Source: G963692885 sp964658655 (GTDB lineage: Bacteria > Acidobacteriota > Terriglobia > Terriglobales > Acidobacteriaceae). Taken from it: DNA of 64,000 nucleotides. The notes beneath the pieces are model-generated. The model ran no database searches. It had not been told where the DNA came from and saw only the letters and a program-made list of their open reading frames with translations. The stretch lies in the NCBI GenBank assembly GCA_964658655.1, contig CAZZZL010000007.1:1-64000 (forward strand), in the 5' to 3' direction. This document shows, piece after piece, positions 18,051 through 26,856 of the stretch. Within the stretch, counting starts at the first letter, position 1. The number at the start of each line of letters is the position of its first letter. Made by a program: the position numbers and the translations under genes.

Positions 18051-18308
18051 ATGCAAGTGGAACAGATACTGATTGAATTGGACCGTGAAATTGCAAAGTT
18101 GCAGCAAGCCAAGGCGCTGCTTTCCGGAACATCGACAGGCAAGTACAACGCTGCGGGAGTAACTGGCAAACGAAAGCCGGGTCGGCCAGCCGGCACTGCA
18201 AAGTTGAGCCTGGAAGGGCGTCAGCGCATTGCAGAAGCGATGAAACGCAGCTGGGCCATGCGCAAGAAGAAACAGGCCAGCGCCGCAAGGGCAGCGAAGA
18301 AAAAGTAA
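18051..18308 (+). CDS. Small basic protein with AT-hook-like motif
   Basis: 85 residues. An N-terminal short coiled segment (QILIELDREIAKLQQAKALL) is followed by KRKPGRPAGTAKLS, which holds a GRP core flanked by basic residues as in AT-hooks, then a helix rich in Lys and Arg ending AARAAKKK. This points to a nucleic-acid-binding, nucleoid-associated protein that dimerises through its N-terminus, similar in plan to H-NS-like or histone-like tails. The role is inferred. It has its own terminator 20 bp downstream and a 246-bp leader region upstream. Confidence 0.75.
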   Translation: MQVEQILIELDREIAKLQQAKALLSGTSTGKYNAAGVTGKRKPGRPAGTAKLSLEGRQRIAEAMKRSWAMRKKKQASAARAAKKK

Positions 18309-18327
18309 CTCGACCTGCAATGCATGC

Positions 18328-18365
18328 AAAGGGCACCATCAGCAGAACCGCTGGTGATGCCCTTT
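18328..18365 (+). terminator. Hairpin terminator after the AT-hook-like gene
   Basis: AAAGGGCACCATCAGC pairs with GCTGGTGATGCCCTTT with one mismatch and one wobble, around the loop AGAACC. The stem ends in a short T run (TTTCCTGTT). Confidence 0.7.
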
Positions 18366-18417
18366 CCTGTTGAAGGAAGCTACAGCTGTGGGTTAGCTGG
18401 AAATGGTGAGCAGGAAC

Positions 18418-19125
18418 CTACACAGACTCGCCGGGTTGCATGTGAAGCACTTCGATCGACGACCCTTCGAGCAACGTCGACAGCTCGTCAGGTGTGCCAG
18501 TCAGGGCTGGAAATGTACTGTGATGGATGGGCAGCACCGTCTTAAGCAGCAGGTATTTCGCTGCAAGTGCAGCAGCCTTGGGACCCATTGTGTAGTTATC
18601 GCCAATTGGCAGCATGCCAAACTCCGGTGCGTATAGTTCGGCAATAAGCTTCATATCAGTAAACAGCGAAGTATCTCCCGCGTGATAAAGCGTTGGCCCA
18701 TTTTCGATCGCGATGATGTAGCCGACAGGATTGCCTCCGTAAATGATCTGGTCGCCATCCTGGATGCCGGACGAGTGCTTCGCTTCGACAACTGAAACAG
18801 TCACTTCCTTGAATTTGTAGGTGCCTCCGTAATTCATGCCATTGGTATTCTGGACACCTTTACTCTCAAGGAATGTCGTCAACTCCATGACGCCAAGCAC
18901 CTTTGGCTCATACTTCTTCGCCACGGGCACCGCATCAGCAATGTGGTCGAAGTGGCCGTGCGTCAAGAGCAGCAGATCAATCTTTTCAGGCATTTCGAAG
19001 GACTTCGGATAAGTGGGGTTGTCCTTGATGAACGGGTCAATCAGGATGGTGGTACCGGCTGCCGTGCGAACGAGGACAGTCGCGTGGCCGAGCCAGGTAA
19101 CAGTGGTTCCGCGCAAATCTGGCAT
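18418..19125 (-). CDS. UPF0173 metal-dependent hydrolase (metallo-beta-lactamase fold)
   Basis: 235 residues from the ATG at 19125, chosen because AGGGAG lies five bases upstream; the open frame extends further but with unrelated sequence. MBL motifs are present: LLLTHGHFDHIAD (HxHxDH), KHSSG, LYHAGDTSLFTD and the final His in LPIHHSTF. UPF0173 proteins are single-domain zinc hydrolases related to UlaG, with no firm substrate. It lies alone, divergent from the radical SAM gene. Confidence 0.92.
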   Translation of the reverse strand: MPDLRGTTVTWLGHATVLVRTAAGTTILIDPFIKDNPTYPKSFEMPEKIDLLLLTHGHFDHIADAVPVAKKYEPKVLGVMELTTFLESKGVQNTNGMNYGGTYKFKEVTVSVVEAKHSSGIQDGDQIIYGGNPVGYIIAIENGPTLYHAGDTSLFTDMKLIAELYAPEFGMLPIGDNYTMGPKAAALAAKYLLLKTVLPIHHSTFPALTGTPDELSTLLEGSSIEVLHMQPGESV

Positions 19126-19264
19126 TGAAACTCCCTGCTTTTCATATTTTTGAACCGGTGCGGTTGCGCCAGTCTCCCGTCTTTTGATGCCCGCTCGCTG
19201 GCTTCTTCTGATTGATGTTGACGCCGACGGTAAAACCGCTGTAGCGTAATTGAAAGGCGAACAA

Positions 19265-20362
19265 ATGGCGAATATAGCGCTCGACCTCTTTCCAGACGTC
19301 TCACCGGTGGTCAATCCGCTCGTTGGTATTGCTCGCCTCGCGGCAGACGGGCAGCCAATCGATACCGGCTACGACGTCACCTTCAAGTCGCTCAAGGTGC
19401 GGTCGATCCTGAACAAGAGTGTCTCGCGTCGTCGGCTCAGCTTCGGCCGAAGTATCAATCCATATCGAGGCTGCGAGTTTGCCTGCCGCTACTGCTACGC
19501 ACGCTACACCCACGAATTCATGGAACTGAAAGATCCCTCGGCTTTCGAACGCCAGATCTTCATCAAGCAGAATGCCGCATGGCTTCTGAAGCAGGAATTG
19601 CGAGAACTCAAGCCCGATGAGGAAATTGCCCTCGGCACCGCCACCGATCCCTACCAGCCCATCGAGCGTCGCGCCTGCATCACCCGGAGCCTGCTTGAGG
19701 TATTGGCGCAGTGCCGGAATCTGCGGATCGGCATCGTGACCAAATCCACCCTGATTGAACGCGATATCGAACTGCTACAGACAATTGCAGCCCGCAATAC
19801 ACTCGTCGTACATCTCACCATTACGACCACGGATGCGAAGCTGGCCCGGTTGATGGAGCCCCGGGCACCACGTCCCGATCTTCGCTTCGAGACCGTCAAG
19901 AAGCTCCGCGCGGCCGGTTTGAAGGCGGGCATCCTGTGTTCGCCTTTGCTTCCCGGCCTGACCGACAAGCCGAGTGCCCTCGATAAAGTTGCTCTTGCTG
20001 CCAAGGCTGCGGGCGCCAGTTTTCTGTGCGCCCAGCCTCTTTTTCTGAAGAGCTGTTCGCGCGAGACCTACCTGGGATTCGTCCGGGACAACTTTCCCGA
20101 TCTGACCGATATGTACGCCAAGCGCTTTGGAGATGTTGACTTTGTGAGTAAGGCCTACTCACAGCGCATCCGCCAGATGGTTCACAGCGTGTGCAGGAAG
20201 CACGGGCTAGCCGAGAGAAGCAGCGATGCGATCCTCACCCGGAATCTGGGAGCGCCGGAGACGAATCCGGACTTCAGACAGGGCACACTGTTCGCGTCGA
20301 TGCGGCCGCCATCTGCCATGAGCGTTAGGCCGCACAGGCAGGCTGACGCGCTCAGCGCCTGA
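19265..20362 (+). CDS. Radical SAM protein of the SplB-like PA0069/Rv2578c family
   Basis: 365 residues from the ATG at 19265 (AAAGGCG upstream). The cluster-binding motif is GCEFACRYCYARYTHEFM (CxxxCxYC), after a family N-terminus NKSVSRRRLSFGRSINPYRG. ALGTATDPYQPIER and GIVTKSTLIERDIELL follow, all typical of this group related to spore photoproduct lyase. The enzyme should bind a 4Fe-4S cluster and S-adenosylmethionine. Substrate unknown; a role in DNA or nucleic acid repair has been suggested for relatives but not shown. Confidence 0.9.
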   Translation: MANIALDLFPDVSPVVNPLVGIARLAADGQPIDTGYDVTFKSLKVRSILNKSVSRRRLSFGRSINPYRGCEFACRYCYARYTHEFMELKDPSAFERQIFIKQNAAWLLKQELRELKPDEEIALGTATDPYQPIERRACITRSLLEVLAQCRNLRIGIVTKSTLIERDIELLQTIAARNTLVVHLTITTTDAKLARLMEPRAPRPDLRFETVKKLRAAGLKAGILCSPLLPGLTDKPSALDKVALAAKAAGASFLCAQPLFLKSCSRETYLGFVRDNFPDLTDMYAKRFGDVDFVSKAYSQRIRQMVHSVCRKHGLAERSSDAILTRNLGAPETNPDFRQGTLFASMRPPSAMSVRPHRQADALSA

Positions 20363-20384
20363 TGATCAGCGATCGAAGCCGGGG

Positions 20385-21041
20385 CTAGCGGGTAATGATC
20401 GTTTCGTACACGTTGTCTTTCGCAAGGAAGAACTTGCAGTTCTTGTAGCGCGAAAACAGCTGCTCGATGCTGCGGTTGGTGAAGACGCGCTGCACCTGCA
20501 CGTTCATACTTTCCTGCATCTCGATGTTGTCGCTATCGGTCAGGTGATATCGGCAGTAAGATGTCCGTTCGCCGCGCAGCTTGCTATGGAACAGCGCCAG
20601 TACCTTGCCCAGTGAACTCATTGACGAACAAAGCCGATCGACGACCGGTGCAACCAGCGCCTCGGGCAGGTAGTCAAGCGTGGTCCAAAGCAGGACCACA
20701 TCGAATTCCCGGCCTGAAAACTCAAGGTTCTGGTCGAGAAAACCGGCAACGTCGAACCCTGGCTTGGTCTCCCCTTCCGCAGGCGGAAGAATCCACTCGG
20801 GCGCAGTAGCGGCACGCACCAGGTCGGCCATGTAGACGCTGTGACCCATATTGGTGAGGAAGTTGATGTTGGTCGGAGAGGTCGGCCCGATATCGAGTAC
20901 ACGCAGGTTCTGCTCGCTCTTCAAGTGCTTCAGCAGTGCAGACCAGCCGCTGGAATGCCGTGGAATGCGGGGGCCCGTCAGCACGGGGGGCGCATCGTTG
21001 GCGGCGCCAGCACGATCTCTCTGAAAAAACTTGCGCAGCAA
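20385..21041 (-). CDS. SAM-dependent methyltransferase-like protein
   Basis: 218 residues from a TTG at 21041 preceded by AAGGAAGTACC. The glycine-rich motif I is VLDIGPTSPTNINFL, with an acidic end of strand 2 in VYMADL and a motif IV-like FDVVLLWTTLDYL. These indicate a class I methyltransferase fold; motif I is weak and a substrate cannot be named. The C-terminus (VQRVFTNRSIEQLFSRYKNCKFFLAKDNVYETIITR) has no known marks. It lies downstream of the bactofilin gene on the same strand with 233 bp between, so probably has its own promoter. Confidence 0.75.
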   Translation of the reverse strand: MLRKFFQRDRAGAANDAPPVLTGPRIPRHSSGWSALLKHLKSEQNLRVLDIGPTSPTNINFLTNMGHSVYMADLVRAATAPEWILPPAEGETKPGFDVAGFLDQNLEFSGREFDVVLLWTTLDYLPEALVAPVVDRLCSSMSSLGKVLALFHSKLRGERTSYCRYHLTDSDNIEMQESMNVQVQRVFTNRSIEQLFSRYKNCKFFLAKDNVYETIITR

Positions 21042-21273
21042 GGTACTTCCTTATGACAGAACCGCAGGTAAATTCCGTCCGATCGGCCGGACAGAAGGCT
21101 GTGAGGAACAACTGCCGCATCATTGCAGCGATGACGCTAGGACCACTCCGCGCAGACCGATCCGTGGGAGTTTTGCCGTGTCACATCGCCGCATTGACCG
21201 CCGAACAGGCGTTGCCGGTGCGTTCAGCAACAGTTTACGCCCGCAGGGAGCCTTTCAGCAGTCGACAGAAGTA

Positions 21274-21654
21274 TTAAGCAGGTACGTCGGCCGTAGCCGG
21301 AGCGGGGCTGGTGGACTTCGCCGTCTGAACCAGGTCTACCTTTCCCTTGAAAATTGCATTCTCTTCAATAGAGAGGCGTCCCGCGCTGATGTCTCCGACC
21401 AGGTGACTTCCCTGGCGCAGTTCAATCCGGCCGGTTGCCGTGATGTTGCCATTCAGTGTGCCGAGGACCACTACGTCCCTTGCCGAGACATGGGCTGCCA
21501 CATTTGCGTTCGGGCCGATCGTGAGACGGCTCTCAGTCAGGGTGATTGTGCCTTCCACCTGGCCATCTACCAGCAGATCTTCACTGCCTTTTACTTCGCC
21601 GCGTATCTGCACGGACTTGCCAATCACTGCTGCACCGGACTCGCCAATCGCCAT
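21274..21654 (-). CDS. Bactofilin
   Basis: 126 residues from the ATG at 21654 (AGGAGAGG upstream). A central right-handed beta-helix of about 95 residues made of short repeats (IRGEVKGSEDLLVDGQVEG, LTIGPNANVAAHVSARDVVV, NGNITATGRIELRQGSHLV) is flanked by short disordered ends, the last rich in Pro and Ala. Bactofilins polymerise without nucleotide into membrane-associated filaments that position proteins or shape the cell. A strong sigma-70 promoter lies directly upstream. No peptidase of the LmdC/M23 type is next to it. Confidence 0.92.
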   Translation of the reverse strand: MAIGESGAAVIGKSVQIRGEVKGSEDLLVDGQVEGTITLTESRLTIGPNANVAAHVSARDVVVLGTLNGNITATGRIELRQGSHLVGDISAGRLSIEENAIFKGKVDLVQTAKSTSPAPATADVPA

Positions 21655-21981
21655 CGAAAAACCTCTCCTGCCTATAAGGGACTCTGCCCGCACTATACGA
21701 GAGTGGGAGAGTCACCGCAACCGACATGATGTACAACCCTTGTGTAATGCGGGGGATGGTCCTCACTGCGCGCTCGCGAAACCTTTTAAGCAAATCGTCC
21801 TGGGGGTGTTTCCCAACCTCGAGGTACAACTGTATAAGTGGCCTTGGAACAAATTGCCATCGAGGACGTCTTATAAGCATTGGTGACTCATCGCGAATGG
21901 ATCATGCAGCCGTCTGATGAGGATGCTTCGACACTCGACTAGAAAATCGCGATAAAAGCAGCGGCAGGAAACTAATATTCG
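21655..21981. other. Divergent intergenic region, 327 bp
   Basis: Separates the bactofilin gene (minus) from the exported protein gene (plus). It holds the bactofilin promoter at 21692-21720. In the rest I see no reading frame of convincing composition and no RNA gene. Confidence 0.6.
21692..21720 (-). promoter_or_regulatory. Sigma-70 promoter of the bactofilin gene
   Basis: On the minus strand TTGCGG (21720-21715), exactly 17 bases, TATAGT (21697-21692), about 38 bases before the ATG. Confidence 0.75.
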
Positions 21982-22851
21982 ATGATGTTCCAATTCAGAC
22001 TCCCACATGCAGTATTTACGGCAGCGGTACTCATTTCGATCGCTGGGGCCAGCGGTCTTACGGCCTATGCACAGGGCGACGACGCAGCGTACCGCAATGA
22101 TCCCGTCCCGCTGGTGCGCGACGCGTCTTTTAACGAACTGAAGCCAAGCGATGCGCCGCGCTATCGCTACCAGTTACGCAAAACCGACGAAAAAGGTACG
22201 ACCGTGAAGGAGATTATCGAGACTCCTGAGGGCGACGTAGCGCGCCTGCTAAGCCGCGAAGACAAACCCATTGCCGGCGATGCGCTGCAGGCCGAGAAAG
22301 ACCGCCTGAACAACCTGTTTGCCCATCCAGAGATCCAGGCGCACAGGCACAAGAAGGAACAGGAAGACAGCGGCCACGCGGACAACTTCATCAAGCTGCT
22401 GCCCGATGCCTTCGCGTATCAATACCAGGGTATTGTCGATGGCGCCAGCGGGCCGGCGTACCGACTGACCTTCGTGCCCAATCCCAAGTTCAATCCGCCA
22501 AATCGTGAGGCCGAGGTGTATCACGGGATGGCCGGCGAGTTGTGGATCGATGTGAAGGAGAAGCGCATGGTGCGCTTCGATGCGCACATCATTCAGGATG
22601 TGGATTTCGGTTGGGGCATCGTCGGACGCCTGTTCAAAGGTGGAACCATCCTGGTACAGCAGAAGGATGTGGGCGGCGGACGCTGGGAAGCCACAAGCTT
22701 GAATTTGAATCTGACGATCAAGATCCTGATGGTCAAGACCATGCTCATGCGAACGAGCGAGGTCAGCAGCGAATTTACGCCCGTCCCGCCAGGTACAGAC
22801 TACAAAGGCGCGATCACGATCCTCAAAAGTCTTCCACCGCCAATGCAGTAA
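21982..22851 (+). CDS. Exported protein of unknown function
   Basis: 289 residues. A signal peptide (about 1-31, AVFTAAVLISIAGASGLTAYAQG) is followed by a mature domain with RYRYQLRKTDEKGTTVKEIIETPEGDVARLL, an Ala/Glu/Lys/His-rich helix (AEKDRLNNLF), and a C-terminal half (GPAYRLTFVPNPKF, MAGELWIDVKEKRMVRFDAHI, RLFKGGTILVQQKDVGGGRW). The second half reads like the beta-rich half-barrel of LolA/outer-membrane lipoprotein-sorting folds, where a substrate-bound sheet is tested. I do not recognise a named family. It has a clear terminator downstream. Confidence 0.75.
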   Translation: MMFQFRLPHAVFTAAVLISIAGASGLTAYAQGDDAAYRNDPVPLVRDASFNELKPSDAPRYRYQLRKTDEKGTTVKEIIETPEGDVARLLSREDKPIAGDALQAEKDRLNNLFAHPEIQAHRHKKEQEDSGHADNFIKLLPDAFAYQYQGIVDGASGPAYRLTFVPNPKFNPPNREAEVYHGMAGELWIDVKEKRMVRFDAHIIQDVDFGWGIVGRLFKGGTILVQQKDVGGGRWEATSLNLNLTIKILMVKTMLMRTSEVSSEFTPVPPGTDYKGAITILKSLPPPMQ

Positions 22852-22859
22852 ATCAAAAG

Positions 22860-22887
22860 GGGCAGTGGACATCTGAGTCCACTGCCC
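22860..22887. terminator. Perfect hairpin terminator between convergent genes
   Basis: GGGCAGTGGAC (22860-22870), loop ATCTGA, GTCCACTGCCC (22877-22887): 11 bp with no mismatch. The minus-strand side is followed by CTTTTGATTT, so it mainly serves the DUF2076 gene, and it can also block the plus-strand transcript. Confidence 0.85.
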
Positions 22888-22908
22888 TGCTTGTATTGCA
22901 TAAGTCAG

Positions 22909-23778
22909 CTAGACGAAGCTGGAGTCGTCTCCGCCGCCGGAATCATCGCCGAGGGATGCGTCGTCGAAGGATCCACTATCGTCGGTCACATTAACGTCAT
23001 CGGCCTGGTCGACCTGGGGCTCGAGGTTGTCGTCATTCTGTGAAGCGCTGTAGTCGGCGTTATCGAATCCTTGATCGCGATCGTTGCGATCCCCGGAGCT
23101 GTCAAAGCCGGAATCACGGTCGCCGCCGCGCGGTTGGTCATAGTAGTTATTGACGACGGTCTCTTCCGGCCGCTCATTGCCGAAACCGCCACCACCAAAG
23201 CCTCCACCGCCGCCGAACCCAGCCTCATGGCCGAAGCCATGCATCAGCGACTCGACTCCCTCAAACGCCAGCGCGCCGGCGGCAACACCGGCTGCGGTCG
23301 TCGCAGCGGAACGCAGAAAGCTGGAACCGCCGCCCGGTGCCGGGTAGGCCTGGGGTGCACCATACTGTGGAGCACCATACTGGGGTGCCGCGTACTGCGG
23401 TGGATAGCCCTGTTGAGGGTAGGCCGGCGGCTGGTTGACCGGTGTGTAGGCTGGCTGCTGCGCATACTGCTGCTGGGCGGACTGGCCCTGCGCGGGCGCC
23501 GGCTCCTGGTCCTTGTGGCCGAAGATGCTGCCGAGGAAGCTGGTGGGCTTGGCAGGCTGTGCGGGAGCCTGCTGCCTCAGCTGTTCCAGCTGCTTCTGCG
23601 CCTGCTCGAGTGCATACTTCTGCACCAGGACGGTCTGAGCCAGCACATACAGGGAGTCTGGATTGCGGCCCAGTTGCTGGTCGAGTAGCTGTTGTGCATC
23701 GGGATCTTTATCGGGAAGTTGTGTCTGCTGCACCCTGCGAACCAGGTCGCCAAGCATGGATTGTTCTTGCGGAGTCAT
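22909..23778 (-). CDS. DUF2076 protein
   Basis: 289 residues from the ATG at 23778 (GAGGAGAAG upstream). The open frame runs far upstream to 24324, but that part is only the shadow of the enolase-superfamily gene. The start MTPQEQSMLGDLVRRVQQTQ and the helix-coil QTVLVQKYALEQAQKQLEQL are DUF2076 marks. A Gln/Pro/Tyr-rich linker with AP-QYG repeats, a hydrophobic helix (TTAAGVAAGALAFEGVESL) and a Gly/Asp-rich acidic tail follow. Such proteins are cytoplasmic or periplasmic of unknown role. A long disordered C-terminus suggests an assembly or phase-separating part; that is inference. Confidence 0.85.
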   Translation of the reverse strand: MTPQEQSMLGDLVRRVQQTQLPDKDPDAQQLLDQQLGRNPDSLYVLAQTVLVQKYALEQAQKQLEQLRQQAPAQPAKPTSFLGSIFGHKDQEPAPAQGQSAQQQYAQQPAYTPVNQPPAYPQQGYPPQYAAPQYGAPQYGAPQAYPAPGGGSSFLRSAATTAAGVAAGALAFEGVESLMHGFGHEAGFGGGGGFGGGGFGNERPEETVVNNYYDQPRGGDRDSGFDSSGDRNDRDQGFDNADYSASQNDDNLEPQVDQADDVNVTDDSGSFDDASLGDDSGGGDDSSFV

Positions 23779-23854
23779 TGCTTCTCCTCGTTGTGGGCAT
23801 TCGCCCCGGGTGATTGGATGCCAGGTGCCACGACAGAGTCTGGGCCTACTTTGC

Positions 23855-24979
23855 CTAAGCGACCATGGAGCGCGCGCGCACAGGGTGCGAGCGCACGGTA
23901 AGCCGCTCGACCAGGTCGTTACGCACCTCAAAACCGCGCCCGGGTGTGGTCGGCACTGTAATCTCTCCAGCGGTCGAGACTGTGACCGCTGGCTCGATGA
24001 TGTCGTCCGCCCAATAGCGGCTGCTGGCAGATACGTCGCCCGGCAGTAGAAAGTTCTCCAGCGAAGACAACGCGATGTTGTGCGAGCGGCCGATGCCTGT
24101 CTCCAGCATGCCGCCGCACCAGACGGCGATTCCGCGTTCTGCAGCGGCATTGTGCACAGCGATTGCCTCGCTGAAGCCACCGACGCGGCCACACTTGATG
24201 TTGATGATGCGGCAGGACTCCATCTCGATTGCAGCCAGCGCGTCGCGCCTGTTGCGGATGGATTCATCGAGGCAGATGGCGGTTTCGAGCTGCTTTTGCA
24301 GCATGGAATGGAAGTAGAAATCATCAGCCCATAGCGGCTGCTCGATCATCAATAGGCGAAACTCGTCAAAGCTCACCAGGTGGTCGATGTCTTTCAGGCG
24401 GTACGCAGAATTTGCGTCGACACTGAGCAGAATTTCGGGCCAGCGGTTGCGCACAGCCTCGAGCATCGTGCGGTCCCAGCCCGGCTTGCATTTCAGCTTG
24501 ATCCGCTGATAGCCCGCGGCAAGTTCCTTTTCGATCTTCGCAAGCTGCTGGTCGAGTGTCGGTTGCATACCAATTGAGACCCCGCAGGCGATTTTGTCGC
24601 GCGTGCCCCCCAGCATTGCCGATAACGAAATGCCTTTCAGCTGCGATTCGAGATCCCATATCGCATTCTCGACTGCAGCTTTTGCCATTCGGTTCCCTCG
24701 GATTCGCTTGAAGAGACGGGGTACACTTCCGCTCTGCTCCAGGTCATTGTCGGTGAGCAGCGGCGCCAGTTCGGTGGAGATGATGGTCCAGGCCGTATCG
24801 ATGGTCTCTTCGCTGAAATAGGGATGCTCGCCGGCTACACATTCGCCCCATCCTGTGAAGCCTTCGCCATGAACTTCGATCAGGAGAATGCGCCGGTCAG
24901 TCGTCGTACCGAAACTTGTCTGGAAAGGAGCGACCAGCGGTAGGTTGATCTCGCGCAGGATGACGGCGTCGATTTTCAT
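23855..24979 (-). CDS. o-Succinylbenzoate synthase / N-succinylamino acid racemase (enolase superfamily)
   Basis: 374 residues, full length for the OSBS/NSAR subgroup. An N-terminal capping domain (PLVAPFQTSFGTTTDRRILL) is followed by the barrel with the acid-base lysine in IKLKCKPGWD, metal ligands in LSVDANSAY, IEQPL and CLDESI, and the second lysine in INIKCGRVGG. The family makes o-succinylbenzoate in menaquinone synthesis or racemises N-succinyl amino acids. The tight neighbour (10 bp, same strand) is a GNAT acyltransferase and there is no other men gene here. That favours the NSAR role, as in the known succinyltransferase-NSAR D-amino acid route, but menC cannot be excluded. Confidence 0.88.
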   Translation of the reverse strand: MKIDAVILREINLPLVAPFQTSFGTTTDRRILLIEVHGEGFTGWGECVAGEHPYFSEETIDTAWTIISTELAPLLTDNDLEQSGSVPRLFKRIRGNRMAKAAVENAIWDLESQLKGISLSAMLGGTRDKIACGVSIGMQPTLDQQLAKIEKELAAGYQRIKLKCKPGWDRTMLEAVRNRWPEILLSVDANSAYRLKDIDHLVSFDEFRLLMIEQPLWADDFYFHSMLQKQLETAICLDESIRNRRDALAAIEMESCRIINIKCGRVGGFSEAIAVHNAAAERGIAVWCGGMLETGIGRSHNIALSSLENFLLPGDVSASSRYWADDIIEPAVTVSTAGEITVPTTPGRGFEVRNDLVERLTVRSHPVRARSMVA

Positions 24980-24989
24980 ATGTCCTATC

Positions 24990-25829
24990 TTAACGATTCG
25001 CAGGTTGGGTCAAGACGTTGGGTCGCTCGCTGGCCGCGGGAGTAGAGCGGAAGTCCACATTAGCAAGGTTTGTAAGTTGATAGAAGCCGTTTCCGTCTCC
25101 ATCGCGTGAAAAATCGAAGACAGCGAGGCTGCGCCTAAATGCCGCCTGCAGCTTCGCGCGATTGACGGCTTGCAGCTCCGCTGCGTGGTGGCGCGTATCG
25201 GGCAATGATTTCCACCCTGCAACCTGGTGACTTACCTGGATTGTTTCAACAGTTTCGATGGGAAACGGCGCATGTTCTCCGGCCAGCCGTCGTTCGACAT
25301 GCGGAGAATCAAGCCACCACTCGGCGTGCAGTCGGTCAGACTGCAGACCCGCCTGCAATTCTGAATGCAGAGGCCCGTAGAAGTCGGGCGTGTAGCTCCG
25401 AACGATCGCGCCGAGGCGATGAATGTTCAGAAACGCATTTTTGATTTCAAGCGGATCGAAGGTCCACTCCATCAGCCTGAAGCCGCGTGCGAGGGCGTCG
25501 TCCCTTTGCGCCAGTTTGAGGCGTCGGCCAATGCCCGCGTTGCGCCATTCCGGCAGGACAGCGAGCATGTGGGAGTGCAGATAAGGTGTCTCATTGCGGA
25601 ATCCGGGCAGAGCCATGGCAAAGGCAATCAGCTTCTCCGGCCCGGAACCGCCACCGGTGAATGCGCCGAAAATCTGACCGCCGATCCGCTGCGCCACCAC
25701 AAACAGACGCCGTGGGATAATGTCACGCTCGTCGTAACCCCAGACCTGCTCCTGGATGTCGACACAATCGTCCAGTTCCTGGAAGCTGACGCAAGGCCGG
25801 ATGCGGATGGGCGCAGGAGTTTCTGTCAT
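24990..25829 (-). CDS. GNAT-family acyltransferase
   Basis: 279 residues from the ATG at 25829, chosen over the longer frame from 25865. Acetyltransferase-like features: YLHSHMLAVLPEWRNAGIGRRLKLAQRDDALARGF, of which LPEWRNAGIGRRLK is the acyl-CoA loop, and then MEWTFDPLEIKNAFLNIHRLG. It sits directly before the OSBS/NSAR gene, 10 bp apart, the order known for N-succinyltransferase plus N-succinylamino acid racemase pairs. It would then use succinyl-CoA on a D-amino acid. This is inference from context; the family is wide. Confidence 0.82.
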   Translation of the reverse strand: MTETPAPIRIRPCVSFQELDDCVDIQEQVWGYDERDIIPRRLFVVAQRIGGQIFGAFTGGGSGPEKLIAFAMALPGFRNETPYLHSHMLAVLPEWRNAGIGRRLKLAQRDDALARGFRLMEWTFDPLEIKNAFLNIHRLGAIVRSYTPDFYGPLHSELQAGLQSDRLHAEWWLDSPHVERRLAGEHAPFPIETVETIQVSHQVAGWKSLPDTRHHAAELQAVNRAKLQAAFRRSLAVFDFSRDGDGNGFYQLTNLANVDFRSTPAASERPNVLTQPANR

Positions 25830-25871
25830 CTGCAACCACACCCCGTAGACGGCATGCGCCAACAACTTCTC

Positions 25872-26792
25872 TCAAGCATGGTCGGGTATTGTGGATTCCG
25901 GAGCTGCATGACTCTCCTTCGATTTCACTTCGGCCCAGGCGGATTCGAGTTCAGCCGGCGAGAGTGAATCCAGTTCGTCGCCGGCCGAAGCCTCCATGGC
26001 CGCAAAACGGCGTCTGAATTTTGCATTGGCCCGGCGCAGCGCCAGTTCCCCATCGAGCTTCAAGTGGCGCGCGAGGTTTGCGACTGTAAATAACACATCG
26101 CCGAGCTCTTCTTCTAGTCTCGATGTTGCATTGGGCAATCTTTCACTGTACGGCTGTAATTCAGCTTCCAGCTCGCCGACTTCCTCGTGTAATTTCGCGA
26201 GAATCCCGGTCAAGTCAGGCCAGTCGAAGCCAACTTTGGCGGCCTTCGACCCTAGTCTACCGGCCTCGAGCAGCGATGGAAAAGTGCGCGGCACGGAGTC
26301 GAGCAGCCCATGGCTGTGATCCTTGCCTGCCTGTTTTTCCGCCTTCTTGATGGCGTCCCAGTTTTGCAGTACTTCAGAGGAGTCGGCTGCCTGTGTCTTC
26401 TTCAGCCTCGCCTGGTTTCCGGCAACGGCTGCGGCGGCATCTCCGAAAACATGCGGATGGCGGCGCACCAGCTTTCGGTTCAACGTCTCGAGCACATCAT
26501 CGATCGTGAACCGTTGTTCGTCGGCGGCAATCTGCGCATAGAACAGCACCTGAAGCAGCAGGTCGCCAAGTTCCTCCCGGAGATCGTCCCAGTGCCCGCG
26601 ATCGATGGCGTCGATGACCTCATACACCTCTTCGACCGTGTACTTGCGAATCGTCGCCAGAGTCTGCTCACGGTCCCATGGACAACCGCCGTCGGCACGG
26701 AGACGGGCCATCAATCGCACCGCATGCTGAAAGGGGGTGACTCCTTCAGCCAGTCCAGCGTCCGTATCAATCTGCGCCTGCAAGGGCTTCAT
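25872..26792 (-). CDS. mazG: Nucleoside triphosphate pyrophosphohydrolase MazG
   Basis: 306 residues, a two-domain MazG. First all-alpha NTP-PPase domain: GGCPWDREQTLATIRKYT, EEVYEVIDAI, EELGDLLLQVLFYAQ and RRHPHVFGD. Second copy: HEEVGELEAELQP and EEELGDVLFTVANLARHL. The paired EExxE...ExxD motifs bind Mg. It hydrolyses (d)NTPs or ppGpp-related nucleotides to monophosphates and pyrophosphate. Start ATG at 26792 has AGAGGC upstream. The GNAT gene follows 42 bp downstream. Confidence 0.95.
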   Translation of the reverse strand: MKPLQAQIDTDAGLAEGVTPFQHAVRLMARLRADGGCPWDREQTLATIRKYTVEEVYEVIDAIDRGHWDDLREELGDLLLQVLFYAQIAADEQRFTIDDVLETLNRKLVRRHPHVFGDAAAAVAGNQARLKKTQAADSSEVLQNWDAIKKAEKQAGKDHSHGLLDSVPRTFPSLLEAGRLGSKAAKVGFDWPDLTGILAKLHEEVGELEAELQPYSERLPNATSRLEEELGDVLFTVANLARHLKLDGELALRRANAKFRRRFAAMEASAGDELDSLSPAELESAWAEVKSKESHAAPESTIPDHA

Positions 26793-26856
26793 GCCTCTAC
26801 TTTAGACGATGCCGACCAACATGCCTTCATGCGACGAACCGGTATACTGCGGGTCG

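Noticed and set aside
23779..24324. N-terminal extension of the DUF2076 frame
   Set aside because: The open frame continues into the enolase-superfamily gene in another phase. The DUF2076 signature and a good ribosome site fix the start at 23778.
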